64,000 nt of DNA from Flavobacterium fryxellicola (GTDB lineage: Bacteria; Bacteroidota; Bacteroidia; Flavobacteriales; Flavobacteriaceae), in contig NZ_FRDK01000010.1 of the NCBI RefSeq assembly GCF_900143245.1, positions 62,001 to 126,000 on the forward strand, written 5' to 3'. Both the position numbers and the translations under genes were made by a program. A model generated the notes under the pieces. It had not been told where the DNA came from. It saw nothing but the letters and a program-made list of their open reading frames with translations, and ran no database searches. Shown here piece by piece: positions 1-8,522 of the stretch. Position 1 is the first letter of the stretch. Every line of letters begins with the position of its first letter.

Positions 1-704
1 TCTATGGTCGCATTTTCGGCAAAAAACTCCATACAAAAATTAGCTTCATATATGTCCCCACGATGAATGTATTCCAAAATTTTTGCGACTTTTTTAAGAT
101 AATCCTTCTTAGGAATTCGCTGCTGAATCGCTACTATTTCGTCTATTGCAGCTGTTGAATTGCGTCCTTTGATTATAGCTTCAAAGTCTTCCTCAACTTC
201 CTCCTCACAAATAGAAAGGTACTGAATTTCGAGTTGATTTCCTTTCAATAAAAATAGCTTTTTAGGTTGAAAAAAATACAAATCTGGAAAATCCAAGCCA
301 TCAAAATTAGTAGACTGTAGTTGCTCAATGTTATTTTTTAGATCATACGACAAATACCCAAAAATCCAGTCTTTGGCGCTTTGTTGGTATTGTTTTAAGT
401 CCTCAAAACCATTATGAAAATCAGTTTTAATGGACGTAAAGGCATCTGCGGCAAGGATGCAATCACAACTGGAATACTGTTGCGGATAATCGTTGCTGTC
501 TAAATAAATGATTTCCCTAAATTGTTTTGACCACGATAAAAGCTGGTCTTGAAACAGTTTTGGATTAGAAACAGACTTGTAAATTGAAGTTCTCAAAAAG
601 TAATTGTGTTTAAAATTCAAAATTACAATAAAAAACAAACCTTCAATAATTGATTTTACTAAAAATAGCTTATTTTTTTGTAAATTTGGTAATAGAGACT
701 CCAT
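1..704 (-). CDS. pabB: Aminodeoxychorismate synthase component I-like protein (PabB), 5' part only
   Basis: The frame runs open from an ATG at 704 to the left edge of the window, so the catalytic C-terminal part is missing. PabB joins chorismate and ammonia to make aminodeoxychorismate for folate synthesis. The reading WIFGYLSYDLKN followed by a region ending GDIYEANFC matches the N-terminal to central part of flavobacterial PabB proteins (GDIYE.NFC is characteristic of the chorismate-binding family). An in-frame TTG at 596 (LRTSIYKS) is an alternative start that would drop a 36-residue, poorly conserved-looking extension. I favour a start near 596 or 704 without deciding. The alternative identity is anthranilate synthase TrpE, but the short N-terminal domain and motif wording favour PabB. 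Confidence 0.75.
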   Translation of the reverse strand, partial: MESLLPNLQKNKLFLVKSIIEGLFFIVILNFKHNYFLRTSIYKSVSNPKLFQDQLLSWSKQFREIIYLDSNDYPQQYSSCDCILAADAFTSIKTDFHNGFEDLKQYQQSAKDWIFGYLSYDLKNNIEQLQSTNFDGLDFPDLYFFQPKKLFLLKGNQLEIQYLSICEEEVEEDFEAIIKGRNSTAAIDEIVAIQQRIPKKDYLKKVAKILEYIHRGDIYEANFCMEFFAENATI

Positions 705-1025
705 TTTGGTATTTTCAATCTTTAAAGTAGTCCTTTTATAGCCTCAAAAATTTTCAGATATTCAGAAATTGAGCAATAGAAAAAGCAATTGATTTTTTAC
801 ACAATTAGAATTTTACTTCAATCCACAATTTACGGACAAAAAAAAACAACTTGTAGGATTGTATCACACTATAATTCAAGCACTATAACCAACAGCTGAG
901 TAGTGGTTTAATGCTACTAATTTTGCTGATTTAAGTGGGCAGGAATGGGAAGTTGTAAAATAGGATGGAAATTGCAAACCCATTATGATAATTCTTTTAT
1001 ATGTAACCAATAAAAACCATATAGT
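705..1025. other. Intergenic gap with a possible decayed reading frame
   Basis: No intact gene is seen. On the plus strand from about 829 to 990 one frame reads like a protein (QFTDKKKQLVGLYHTIIQAL, then PTAE, then WFNATNFADLSGQEWEVVK) interrupted by three stop codons. This could be a remnant of a small gene, but I do not recognise the family and the support is weak. Confidence 0.25.
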
Positions 1026-1403
1026 ATGAAAATTGCAATCCTTATTATTCGATCTTTATTAGGAATCTTATTCCTTTATACCTCCGTGAGTTTTTTTTTA
1101 CACCTAGCACCTGAAGCCGAAACTACTGGTAATTTTAAAGCTTTTAATGTTGGTTTAATGGCATCTACTTATTTAATTCCTTTGGCTAAATCTTTAGAGT
1201 TCCTTTGCGGACTCTCTTTTATAACCGGTCGCTATGTAACCCTCGCGAACCTTATCATTTTGCCAGTCACATTAAATATCTTGCTGATTAATTTTTTTTT
1301 AACTCCAGAAAATCTACCAGTCGCATTATTTGTGTTTTTTGGTAATATCTTTTTAATAATTAGTCATTGGTCAAATTACAAAGGTTTATTTGTAGCACAA
1401 TAA
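1026..1403 (+). CDS. DoxX-like integral membrane protein
   Basis: A 125-residue protein with four hydrophobic segments (roughly 5-25, 45-63, 70-92 and 97-115) and almost no soluble part. The layout, with a small first loop, a GLMAS.YL.PL segment leading into helix 2 and an LLINFFL.PE.L segment in helix 3, is that of short DoxX/DoxD-type proteins common in Flavobacterium. Members are membrane proteins of mostly unknown function; some have been linked to quinone or thiol redox complexes. The gene stands alone, with decayed sequence on both sides. Confidence 0.7.
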   Translation: MKIAILIIRSLLGILFLYTSVSFFLHLAPEAETTGNFKAFNVGLMASTYLIPLAKSLEFLCGLSFITGRYVTLANLIILPVTLNILLINFFLTPENLPVALFVFFGNIFLIISHWSNYKGLFVAQ

Positions 1404-1410
1404 TTTGGCA

Positions 1411-1650
1411 TTAAAAGTAAACGTTACATTCAAAATCAAAGCCTTCGTTTATGGGAATACCCATTTTCAGGGTTACATTTTTTAACGCTTTCAACCATTC
1501 CAAAGTAGTAACAACTACCTGTTTAAAAATCACAAGTTAGTGCTAGAATTTGAATTCAATGCAACGAAATAGCACACTGTAAAATTTTTGGATAGCAATA
1601 AAAAAACATTACAAAGGGGACTACCTTTTAAAAAGATAGATTCCTTTTGA
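1411..1650 (+). pseudogene. Possible decayed gene fragment, family not recognised
   Basis: One frame stays coding-like for 80 codons but is broken by TAA at 1483 and TAG at 1570 before ending at TGA 1648. The segments read VNVTFKIKAFVYGNTHFQGY, then RFQPFQSSNNYLFKNHKLVL, then HTVKFLDSNKKTLQRGLPF. No start codon is evident. It looks like the C-terminal part of a lost gene between the DoxX-like gene and the oxidoreductase, but a chance open frame cannot be excluded. Confidence 0.3.
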
Positions 1651-1655
1651 TTTAT

Positions 1656-2666
1656 TTATATGGTATCAATAACTTCTTTCATTAATTGTATGCTTTTCAA
1701 CTTATCATTGTGGTTGAAAATTGGACTGGTAATCATCAATTCATCGATTTGTGTGTACTCAATAAACTGTTTTAATTCGATTTCTACTTTCTTTTTGCTT
1801 CCAATAAAGGAACAAGATGTCATTTGGTTCACATGAAAATGTTCTTCTTCCGTCATAATTCCATCCAAAGAATCCACTGGCGGCTGTAATGGTTTTCTAT
1901 CATTCCGAATCAAGTTCAGAAACATTTGGGTCAAGCTAGTGGCTAACTTTTGGGCTTCTTCATCCGTGTTAGCTACAATTGCATTGGCGCAGGCCATCGT
2001 TTTGGGTTTGTCTAAATATTTTGAAGCTTGAAAATTATCACGATAAAATTGAAACGCTTGCACCATTTGTTTAGGCGCAAAATGTCCGGCAAAAGCATAC
2101 GGCAATCCATTGGCTGCGGCCAAAGCGGCACTATCCATACTAGAACCTAAAATCCAAATAGGGACATCGGTTCCTTCTGCAGGAAAGGCTCTAACCTTGG
2201 CATCTGCATTATCTTTTGAAAAAAAATCCTGAAGAGCAGCAACATTTTGAGGAAAGCGCTGTGACTGTTCGAAAAAATCTTTCCGAATTGCTTGAGCGGT
2301 TAATCCATCAGTTCCTGGTGCTCTTCCTAAACCTAAATCAATACGGTTTGGATACAAAATCTCCAGTGTGCCAAACTGTTCTGCAACAATTAATGGAGCG
2401 TGATTAGGCAACATGATTCCGCCAGAACCGACTCTAATATTTTGAGTTTTACTGGCGATATAACCAATGAGTACAACCGTAGCTGTACTAGCTACATGAG
2501 CCATATTATGATGCTCAGCCAACCAAAATCTATTGTATCCTAGACTGTCAGCAAGTTGCGCTAGTGCTGTTGTTTTTTGAAAGGTATCCTTTGCATCGCT
2601 ATCTTGAGTAATTATGGCTAATTCTAATATGGAAATTGGAATGTTTTTTTTCATTATTAATTTCAA
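1656..2666 (-). CDS. LLM-class (luciferase-like) flavin-dependent oxidoreductase
   Basis: 336 residues in a TIM-barrel luciferase-like fold, predicted cytosolic and FMN-dependent. The first strand reads ISILELA, followed by the hallmark RFWLAEHHNM at about 46-55 and VGSGGIMLPNH at about 79-89, then LYPNRIDLGLGRAPGTD and a WILGSS segment. These match the alkanal monooxygenase-like branch (often annotated MsnO8 or YhbW-like), which probably works without the bacterial luciferase beta subunit. The listed start gives MKLIMKKN; the second Met (ATG at 2654) gives the more typical beginning MKKNIPIS. The substrate cannot be told from the sequence. Confidence 0.85.
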   Translation of the reverse strand: MKLIMKKNIPISILELAIITQDSDAKDTFQKTTALAQLADSLGYNRFWLAEHHNMAHVASTATVVLIGYIASKTQNIRVGSGGIMLPNHAPLIVAEQFGTLEILYPNRIDLGLGRAPGTDGLTAQAIRKDFFEQSQRFPQNVAALQDFFSKDNADAKVRAFPAEGTDVPIWILGSSMDSAALAAANGLPYAFAGHFAPKQMVQAFQFYRDNFQASKYLDKPKTMACANAIVANTDEEAQKLATSLTQMFLNLIRNDRKPLQPPVDSLDGIMTEEEHFHVNQMTSCSFIGSKKKVEIELKQFIEYTQIDELMITSPIFNHNDKLKSIQLMKEVIDTI

Positions 2667-2768
2667 ATTTTAACAAAAATAATCATTTCCTATCGAGCCT
2701 AAAATTCTATGGTGTTAAGAGATTTATAATGTTTGAAAAACAAAAAATAGTTTACTCCTGTGCAACCA

Positions 2769-2803
2769 TAAAAAAACCTGCAACTTTAAATGGCAGGTTT
2801 TAT
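2769..2803 (-). terminator. Rho-independent terminator, usable in both directions
   Basis: AAACCTGC (2774-2781) pairs with GCAGGTTT (2793-2800) around an 11-nt loop, flanked by an A-run on the left and T-rich sequence on the right. Read on the minus strand it ends in a T-run just after the stop of the 2825-4027 gene, which it probably terminates. Confidence 0.75.
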
Positions 2804-2824
2804 AATTTATTTTAAAAAAGAGAC

Positions 2825-4027
2825 TTATTTCCCATCTACATACTCTTGCAAATAACTAAATCTTGGAGTCAACTTACCGTTCTCGGTAATTTTAGCTCTT
2901 TTCAGAATCCCATCTTTATCTTGGTTAAAAAAGGCTGGAATTACGTGTTCCAAGAACATTTCACCAAATCCTTCGCTGGCATCTTTTGGTAATTCGCATG
3001 GTAAATTATCCACGGCCATGACAACAATTGCTGCAGGATGAAAAACATCTGATTCTTTATGTTCGGTAGGTAAATATCCATATAAAGGTTCTGCAATCGT
3101 AGAGGATCTGAGCGTACAAGCAATAGGACCATTCACATCACAAGAAACATCGGCAACCACTTTAATCTTGCAGTCATTCGCTTTCAACATTTCTTGGGTA
3201 AGAATCACTGGCGCGTCATTACCATAAAAATGTCCTGTGATATAGATGTCGGACACTTTAGTGAATTTTTCAAAATCAGAAATGTAATCCTTTGGATTTT
3301 GATAAAAATCAGTAAAGTCTAAAACCTGTCCGTCCTTGCGCTTGTTGTATTCCAATACATCAATTTGGGTGTAAACGGGTTGCGAATAATTTTTTGTCAA
3401 ATAATTTTCAATGGATACTTCCTTTATTTTAATAGCATCTAAAACTTCTTTAGCTCCATTACCTACTTTACCAGTTCCAGTAATCACAAATTTTAAAGGC
3501 GGTAATACCAATCTTTTCAAATGAGCAATCAGTGCCTCTTTATCTGAAAGTGTGTCTGCTTTTGGTAATTTAAACAATCCGAATTTTATTCCAAAAGCCC
3601 GAATACTATTGTAAGCTCCCACAATTCCAGCGTATCTTCCAAAACCAATTAATCTGCGGTTTTCCCCATCTACGATAGCTTCATAATCGTACAAATCAAT
3701 ATTATTGGCTAAAATTGCTTGCAGTAATTTTCTGTTGTAGGGCTGTCTTTTGATGGTATGTGAAAAGAAAAAATAAGTTTTATTGGGTATCAAATTCTCT
3801 ACGGGTACTTCTTTCACTCCAAACAGTACATCACAATCATTGATATCAGCTGTAACTTCAATTCCAAGATTTTCATATTCAGAATCGGTGAAAATCCTAA
3901 TATCAGAACGTTCAACCATAACGGAGACATTTTGATATTGCTGTTTTAACTTTGTTACTGCATTTGGTGAGAAAACAACTCTTCTGTCTGGCGGATTTTT
4001 TCGTTCTTTTAAAATTCCAATTTTCAT
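2825..4027 (-). CDS. Saccharopine dehydrogenase (lysine-forming)/alanine dehydrogenase-like NAD(P) oxidoreductase
   Basis: 400 residues. The N-terminal part starts MKIGILKERK.PPDRRVVFSP, the substrate-domain signature of the alanine dehydrogenase/pyridine nucleotide transhydrogenase/saccharopine dehydrogenase superfamily. FFFSHTIKRQ follows at about 86-95 and a nucleotide-binding GTGKVG at 184-189. In Bacteroidota such proteins are annotated as NAD(P)-dependent oxidoreductase or saccharopine dehydrogenase (NAD+, L-lysine-forming). The reaction would be oxidative cleavage of saccharopine to lysine and 2-oxoglutarate, but the true substrate is not established here. The gene is monocistronic and has its own terminator at 2769-2803. 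Confidence 0.8.
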   Translation of the reverse strand: MKIGILKERKNPPDRRVVFSPNAVTKLKQQYQNVSVMVERSDIRIFTDSEYENLGIEVTADINDCDVLFGVKEVPVENLIPNKTYFFFSHTIKRQPYNRKLLQAILANNIDLYDYEAIVDGENRRLIGFGRYAGIVGAYNSIRAFGIKFGLFKLPKADTLSDKEALIAHLKRLVLPPLKFVITGTGKVGNGAKEVLDAIKIKEVSIENYLTKNYSQPVYTQIDVLEYNKRKDGQVLDFTDFYQNPKDYISDFEKFTKVSDIYITGHFYGNDAPVILTQEMLKANDCKIKVVADVSCDVNGPIACTLRSSTIAEPLYGYLPTEHKESDVFHPAAIVVMAVDNLPCELPKDASEGFGEMFLEHVIPAFFNQDKDGILKRAKITENGKLTPRFSYLQEYVDGK

Positions 4028-4248
4028 ATCTCTTGCGCGCTTTAAAATTATATAATTTAACTTTATTGTGTTGATTTGTTACAAATGTAACAATTTAAAC
4101 GAAATTGAATTTATTTTTTAATTAAATCCACAACTTGTAATTCCACTATCCACTGACGCACATAATGATACAAAAATTGTTATCAAAAGTTTCTGGTAAA
4201 ATAGTGTTAAGGTTTAAAAAAACAGGGAATCCAAAGACATTGATTCTA

Positions 4249-4256
4249 TATATTTG
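4249..4256 (+). promoter_or_regulatory. -7 element of the serine hydrolase promoter
   Basis: TATATTTG followed by C matches the Bacteroidota TAnnTTTG element. It lies 20 bp before the ATG at 4276, downstream of the first possible start (4165). This supports the later start. Confidence 0.55.
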
Positions 4257-4275
4257 CCTTTCTAGCACCACAGAA

Positions 4276-5475
4276 ATGAATTTTATAAAAAAAACAAAGA
4301 TACTACATATATTCCTGCTCTTTTTGATATTAAGCTCTTGCGCCAAAGAGAAAAAGAAAGTGGAAATAAATGATGCTCAACTGCCAAAGAGTACATTGCC
4401 TAAGATGAAGCCTTTATCTAAACCTGAGCCCAAACTTACTGCCGCGTATATTAATTCAAAAAAGCAAGAGATTGACTCTTTTTACAAAAAAAATTGGCCA
4501 AATAATAGTGCAAATGGTAGTTTTCTGGTAGCAAAAAACGGTCAGATTATCTATGAAAAATACGAAGGTTATGCTAATTTTAGAGATAAAATAGAAATTA
4601 CTAAGTCCACGCCACTGCATCTTGCATCAGTCAGTAAAGTCATTACAGCCACCGCTATTTTGAAATTAGTCAATGCCAAAAGAATCGAACTAGATCAAAA
4701 GGTAAACACCATTCTCAAGGAATTTCCTTATCCAGATGTTACTATAAAAACATTGCTCAATCACAGAAGCGGCATGCGTAATTATGCTTATTTTACAGAT
4801 CGTGACAAAACGGTTTGGGACAGGCACAATATACTGACCAATCAAGATATCCTGACGATTATGGCAACCAAAGATATTGGTTTAGAGTTCAAAACAGATA
4901 CCCGTTTTAGTTATTGCAATACCAATTATGCCATGTTAGCCCTAATAGTGGAAAAAATAACAAAACTTCCATTCAAAGAGGCGATGAAACAAATCATTTT
5001 TGAACCGTTAGGAATGAAAAACACATATGTTTTTGACTATGATAAGGATAAAGATTCTGCTGTTACTTCATATAAAGGAAACAAAGTGGAGATAGGAAAA
5101 GATTATTTAGACGCCGTTTATGGAGATAAAAATATTTATAGTACACCAAGGGATTTATTAAAATTTGATAGAGCTAGAAACAGTGCTACTTTTTTAACAC
5201 CAGCATTGCAAGCTATGGTATACAAAGGATACAGCAACGAACGCAAAGGAACCAAAAATTATGGTCTTGGAATTCGAATGGTGAATTGGGAAACTGGACA
5301 AAATTTTTATTTCCATAATGGTTGGTGGCATGGAAACACATCTTCCTATATTACTTTGCAAAAAGAAGGGGTCACTATAATCGCACTATCTAATAAATTT
5401 ACTCGTAAAACGTATGACGTTCGGAAATTAGCCGTTTTGTTTGGAGATTATCCTTTCAAATTACGAGACGAATAA
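4276..5475 (+). CDS. Lipoprotein serine hydrolase of the beta-lactamase class C / DD-peptidase family
   Basis: I place the start at ATG 4276 (399 residues) and not at 4165, because it gives a clean lipoprotein signal (hydrophobic stretch ending LILSSC, Cys at about 22) and lies just after the -7 element. The penicillin-recognising fold motifs are visible: SVSK at about 118-121 (nucleophile Ser and Lys), YCN at about 213-215, and HNG at about 347-349 near the C-terminus. The protein is expected on the periplasmic or outer face of the envelope, hydrolysing a peptide, ester or amide bond. Membership in this family does not by itself imply beta-lactam resistance. No partner genes are adjacent; tmRNA follows. 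Confidence 0.85.
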   Translation: MNFIKKTKILHIFLLFLILSSCAKEKKKVEINDAQLPKSTLPKMKPLSKPEPKLTAAYINSKKQEIDSFYKKNWPNNSANGSFLVAKNGQIIYEKYEGYANFRDKIEITKSTPLHLASVSKVITATAILKLVNAKRIELDQKVNTILKEFPYPDVTIKTLLNHRSGMRNYAYFTDRDKTVWDRHNILTNQDILTIMATKDIGLEFKTDTRFSYCNTNYAMLALIVEKITKLPFKEAMKQIIFEPLGMKNTYVFDYDKDKDSAVTSYKGNKVEIGKDYLDAVYGDKNIYSTPRDLLKFDRARNSATFLTPALQAMVYKGYSNERKGTKNYGLGIRMVNWETGQNFYFHNGWWHGNTSSYITLQKEGVTIIALSNKFTRKTYDVRKLAVLFGDYPFKLRDE

Positions 5476-5537
5476 TGAAGGTATGATTTTTGACACTGCC
5501 TTTAAAATTTATGGTTACAAATTCAACTTTAAAAGTG

Positions 5538-5545
5538 TATATTTG
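5538..5545 (+). promoter_or_regulatory. -7 element of the tmRNA promoter
   Basis: TATATTTG followed by C lies 40 bp upstream of the mature tmRNA 5' end. That leaves a short 5' leader to be removed, as expected for ssrA. Confidence 0.6.
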
Positions 5546-5584
5546 CAAACTCAAAATTAAAGTTTAAATTTTGAAATTAGAAAA

Positions 5585-5978
5585 GGGGTCGACTGGTTTT
5601 GACAGCAAGTCGAATTGATAAGTAAGCACGTCGAGCATTGAGACCTTGCTCGTAAATATAAGATCTTACCATTTTACACGGCGAAAATAACTACGCTTTA
5701 GCTGCATAATCCGAATTATAGTACGATTAAGCCACGTTCCTATCAGATAGGAAAGCTGGATTCTCCTTGAAAGCCTTGGTTTGTGGCGTTCAGTTTAGGA
5801 GAACCGTAAAAATAAACCTAGATTTCCATGAGCTTCGGGTGGATTTCAAAATTAAGAAGATAAGTAGCGTGTGGCTGTTTCTGGCCTAGCACACTATCGA
5901 AAACTCAATCAGGAAATAAACGCGTAGAAAGCTTTTTAGTTGCTTGTTTGGACCCGAGTTCGATTCTCGGCGACTCCA
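5585..5978 (+). ncRNA. ssrA: Transfer-messenger RNA (tmRNA)
   Basis: The 5' end GGGGTCGACTGGTTTTGACAG is the usual tmRNA start. It pairs with the 3' end CGACTCC followed by discriminator A to form the acceptor stem (one G-U pair), next to a T-arm GAGTTCGATTCTC. The tag reading frame lies at 5680-5709 and encodes GENNYALAA then TAA (ENNYALAA is certain; the exact resume codon is inferred). The sequence after the discriminator is CA and not CCA, so the 3' CCA is probably added after transcription. tmRNA with SmpB rescues stalled ribosomes and tags the nascent peptide for proteolysis. The copy is a single uninterrupted molecule, not a two-piece tmRNA. Confidence 0.97.
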
Positions 5979-5986
5979 CAAATGTC

Positions 5987-6026
5987 AAATGACGCCATTG
6001 GAATACAATGAGCGTCATTTTTTTTT
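5987..6026 (+). terminator. Rho-independent terminator of ssrA
   Basis: AAATGACGC (5987-5995) pairs with GCGTCATTT (6012-6020), with an inner CATTG/CAATG pairing that extends the stem, followed by a run of T. It begins 9 bp after the mature tmRNA end. Confidence 0.9.
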
Positions 6027-6261
6027 CTAAATCGAACATAAATTTAGTATCGATTTAGTAACTGTTAAATTGATAAACTCCGTTTCATCTGTGAAAAAAA
6101 AGTTTGCAAATAGTTACCAAAGGATTAATATTCTCTAATTAAGCTTAGAAAGATTCTAATACCGCTACAAAAGCCTGAAAGAAACCTGTTGAATATATAT
6201 GTTTCTCATTCATTTCTAGTTGCATAAACTTCTTCCATTTTTTTTTATTTAAGATTTAAAT

Positions 6262-6427
6262 AAATTAAAATTACCCCTCAATTAACTCTCAAAATTAATT
6301 TTACTCTTGCGAAACCAATTTTACCTCAAAAGCAAATAATAAAATAGTTCGGCGTTAAAATAAATTAAATTTACCCTTTATTAAATAATAAAAACTAAAT
6401 TTACCTTTACAAAATTAAAATTACCCC
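6262..6427 (+). repeat. Six phased A/T-rich + TTAC(C) repeats upstream of the Fic gene
   Basis: Six copies of an AT-rich 10-mer (such as AAATTAAA) followed by TTAC, mostly TTACCC or TTACCT, have the TTAC beginning at 6271, 6301, 6321, 6371, 6401 and 6421. All intervals are multiples of ten (30, 20, 50, 30, 20), and copies 4-6 repeat the arrangement of copies 1-3 at an exact 100-bp offset. All copies therefore face roughly the same side of the helix. The last copy ends 16 bp before the ATG of the Fic gene, inside its probable leader. I infer a multi-site operator or nucleoprotein-binding array; no known repeat family is recognised. Confidence 0.7.
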
Positions 6428-6443
6428 AAAAAATAGAAAGTAA

Positions 6444-7946
6444 ATGAAAAAAGTTGGATTTACATGGCTTCAGGAAAAACTGCATATTCAAGGATTTAAA
6501 CTGACGCACGAATCATATATTGGAACAACGGATAAGACCGAATTAAGTTCAATAAATTCGGTTATACGAACATTCAAATCGAAATATGATGTAAATATTG
6601 ACCTCCCAATGACTCATTTAGAATTCGCTCTCAAATATGATGATTTTAACCTCGCATTAATCAAGGAAATTTTCACCTCTGTTGGCCACCAAACTATTAG
6701 TGACTACATCAAAGAAAATCCAAATAGAAAATATCCAAGAATAATTGGTTACTTGTATGAGTTTACTGGAGGTAAATCTGTTGAAGTTGATGTTACTGCA
6801 ACTAATTACGAGAATATATTGAACTCATCTCGATATATAACTGGAGATATAACCAAAATAACTAAATGGAAAGTAAACGATAATCTTATAGGGCAAAACA
6901 AATTCTGCCCAATAATACGAAGAACCACCGAACTTAGCGCGTTACTCGATTGGAATATTGAAGAAGCTATTCAAAATCTAAAACACGAATACTCTCCAGA
7001 AATTTTTAAACGAGCAAGCTATTTCCTTTATAAAAAAGAATCAAAAACTTCAAGCGAAATAGAGAAAGAAGAACCATCTCAAGATAGAATGGAAAAGTTC
7101 ATAGCATTACTGGAAGAAGCAGGACAAAAATCTTTTGAGGAATCATTAGCGGAAACGGAATTGGTACGATTACAAAACGTCATAGTTGACCAAAGATATG
7201 CAGATGATAGTTTTAGGGACTTTCAAAACTATATTGGTCAAACAATGAGAGACTATACACAGAAAATACGATATGTATGTCCACCACCACAATATGTAAA
7301 ATCTCTGATGCAAGGGATAATAGACTTAAATAAAAAAAACATTTCGACCAAAACGATTATAAAAGCTGCAATGGTCTCATTTGGGTATGTATATATCCAT
7401 CCGTTTGAAGATGGTAACGGAAGAATTCACCGTTTTCTTATTCATGATATCCTGGTACGTGACGGTATTGTACCTAACGGAACGATACTTCCTGTTTCTG
7501 CTCAAATACTTGCCCATATGGATGAATACGACACTACTTTAGAGTTACTTTCAAAATTGATTGAACGCAAGGTAAAATATGATCTTAACGATGCTGGAGA
7601 GATGTTTGTTAATAATGCATCCGAAATAGAAGCCATTTACCGATATCCAGACTTAACCAATCATACCGTGTTTTTGGCAAGAGCAATACAAGCTACAATT
7701 ACTAACGATATTCCAGAAGAACTGCATTTTCTTCAATGCTATGATGAACTTAGAAGCGATATACAAAACATAGTAGATATGCCCGATAATAAAGTTGATC
7801 GCATGATTGTGTTTCTTCATCAGAACAAAGGAAAGCTGGCTAGTCGTAAACGTGATTTTTACAAGGAACTAAGTGATGATGAAATCGAACAAATGGAACA
7901 CGCTTATAATCAAGTGTTCCAAAAGAAAAAACATCCAAATGAATGA
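6444..7946 (+). CDS. Fic (filamentation induced by cAMP) domain protein
   Basis: 500 residues. The Fic core motif HPFEDGNGRIHR is complete at 319-330, including the catalytic His, the phosphate-binding DGNGR and the final Arg, so the protein should be an active AMP (or other nucleotide) transferase acting on a hydroxyl of a target protein. The N-terminal ~190 residues are a Fic-associated region (a segment ending RKYPRIIGYLYEFTGG is typical of large bacterial Fic proteins). The C-terminal part after about 400 is helical. I did not find a convincing S/TxxxE[G/N] inhibitory helix, so autoinhibition is undecided. There is no adjacent antitoxin gene. Its position right after tmRNA, a common integration site, and its unusual upstream repeat array suggest an acquired cassette, but no integrase or att repeat is visible. 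Confidence 0.9.
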   Translation: MKKVGFTWLQEKLHIQGFKLTHESYIGTTDKTELSSINSVIRTFKSKYDVNIDLPMTHLEFALKYDDFNLALIKEIFTSVGHQTISDYIKENPNRKYPRIIGYLYEFTGGKSVEVDVTATNYENILNSSRYITGDITKITKWKVNDNLIGQNKFCPIIRRTTELSALLDWNIEEAIQNLKHEYSPEIFKRASYFLYKKESKTSSEIEKEEPSQDRMEKFIALLEEAGQKSFEESLAETELVRLQNVIVDQRYADDSFRDFQNYIGQTMRDYTQKIRYVCPPPQYVKSLMQGIIDLNKKNISTKTIIKAAMVSFGYVYIHPFEDGNGRIHRFLIHDILVRDGIVPNGTILPVSAQILAHMDEYDTTLELLSKLIERKVKYDLNDAGEMFVNNASEIEAIYRYPDLTNHTVFLARAIQATITNDIPEELHFLQCYDELRSDIQNIVDMPDNKVDRMIVFLHQNKGKLASRKRDFYKELSDDEIEQMEHAYNQVFQKKKHPNE

Positions 7947-8522
7947 GATATTTAATCAAGTAACAACAGTGTAAATAATTAGAATTCGACAGCTCTGGAA
8001 GTTAGAATTTCAAGATCGGAACAAAATTAATTATAGGTATTTTTAAATTATAGAGATTAGACTTGCAAATTTAGCAAGCACAAGAAGTTTAAAATAAATC
8101 TGAAATTTAGATTATTTTAAACTCTCAAAAAATATTAATATTGGAATTAAGTGCTCGATTGATTCCTCAGTCACTCCACTGGATGAGATGATTGGAAAAT
8201 CATCCGTTTTTTTATTGTAAAATAACGCACTTCCCTTCATTATTAAGAAACTATAAGACAACATATTGATTATTATGGAGGTTCGATAGCTGAGATTGTA
8301 AATTGCGATCGGATACCAATTCAACAAATTCCCTTTTTTGTTTAATTTTTTATTATTGGTATATGCAATAAATTCCTATTTGTCCTTAATTTTTGAGCAA
8401 AGTACTTTTCTATATTTAAGGCTAACTTTGTATGATGTGGAAACCCATGGAATTCTTCTTGATAGCATAAAGTGACTGTTTTTTAGCATTGCTATAAATT
8501 GTTATTTACCACATTTTTACGA
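7947..8522. other. Intergenic gap, no supported gene
   Basis: The region is AT-rich. A 71-codon minus-strand frame (8112-8327) ends with a plausible protein-like stretch (GVTEESIEHLIPILIFFESLK) but its N-terminal half looks random and I recognise no family. It is either a fragment or chance. No terminator hairpin is seen at either end. Confidence 0.4.

Noticed and set aside
2216..2407. 63-codon plus-strand frame
   Set aside because: Lies entirely inside the luciferase-like gene on the opposite strand; no protein-like features.
5585..8000. Genomic island integrated at tmRNA
   Set aside because: No integrase and no repeat of the tmRNA 3' end (attachment site) downstream, despite the Fic gene being adjacent.
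8112..8327. 71-codon minus-strand frame
   Set aside because: Not recognised, no promoter or conserved look in its first half; kept only as a remark in the gap entry.
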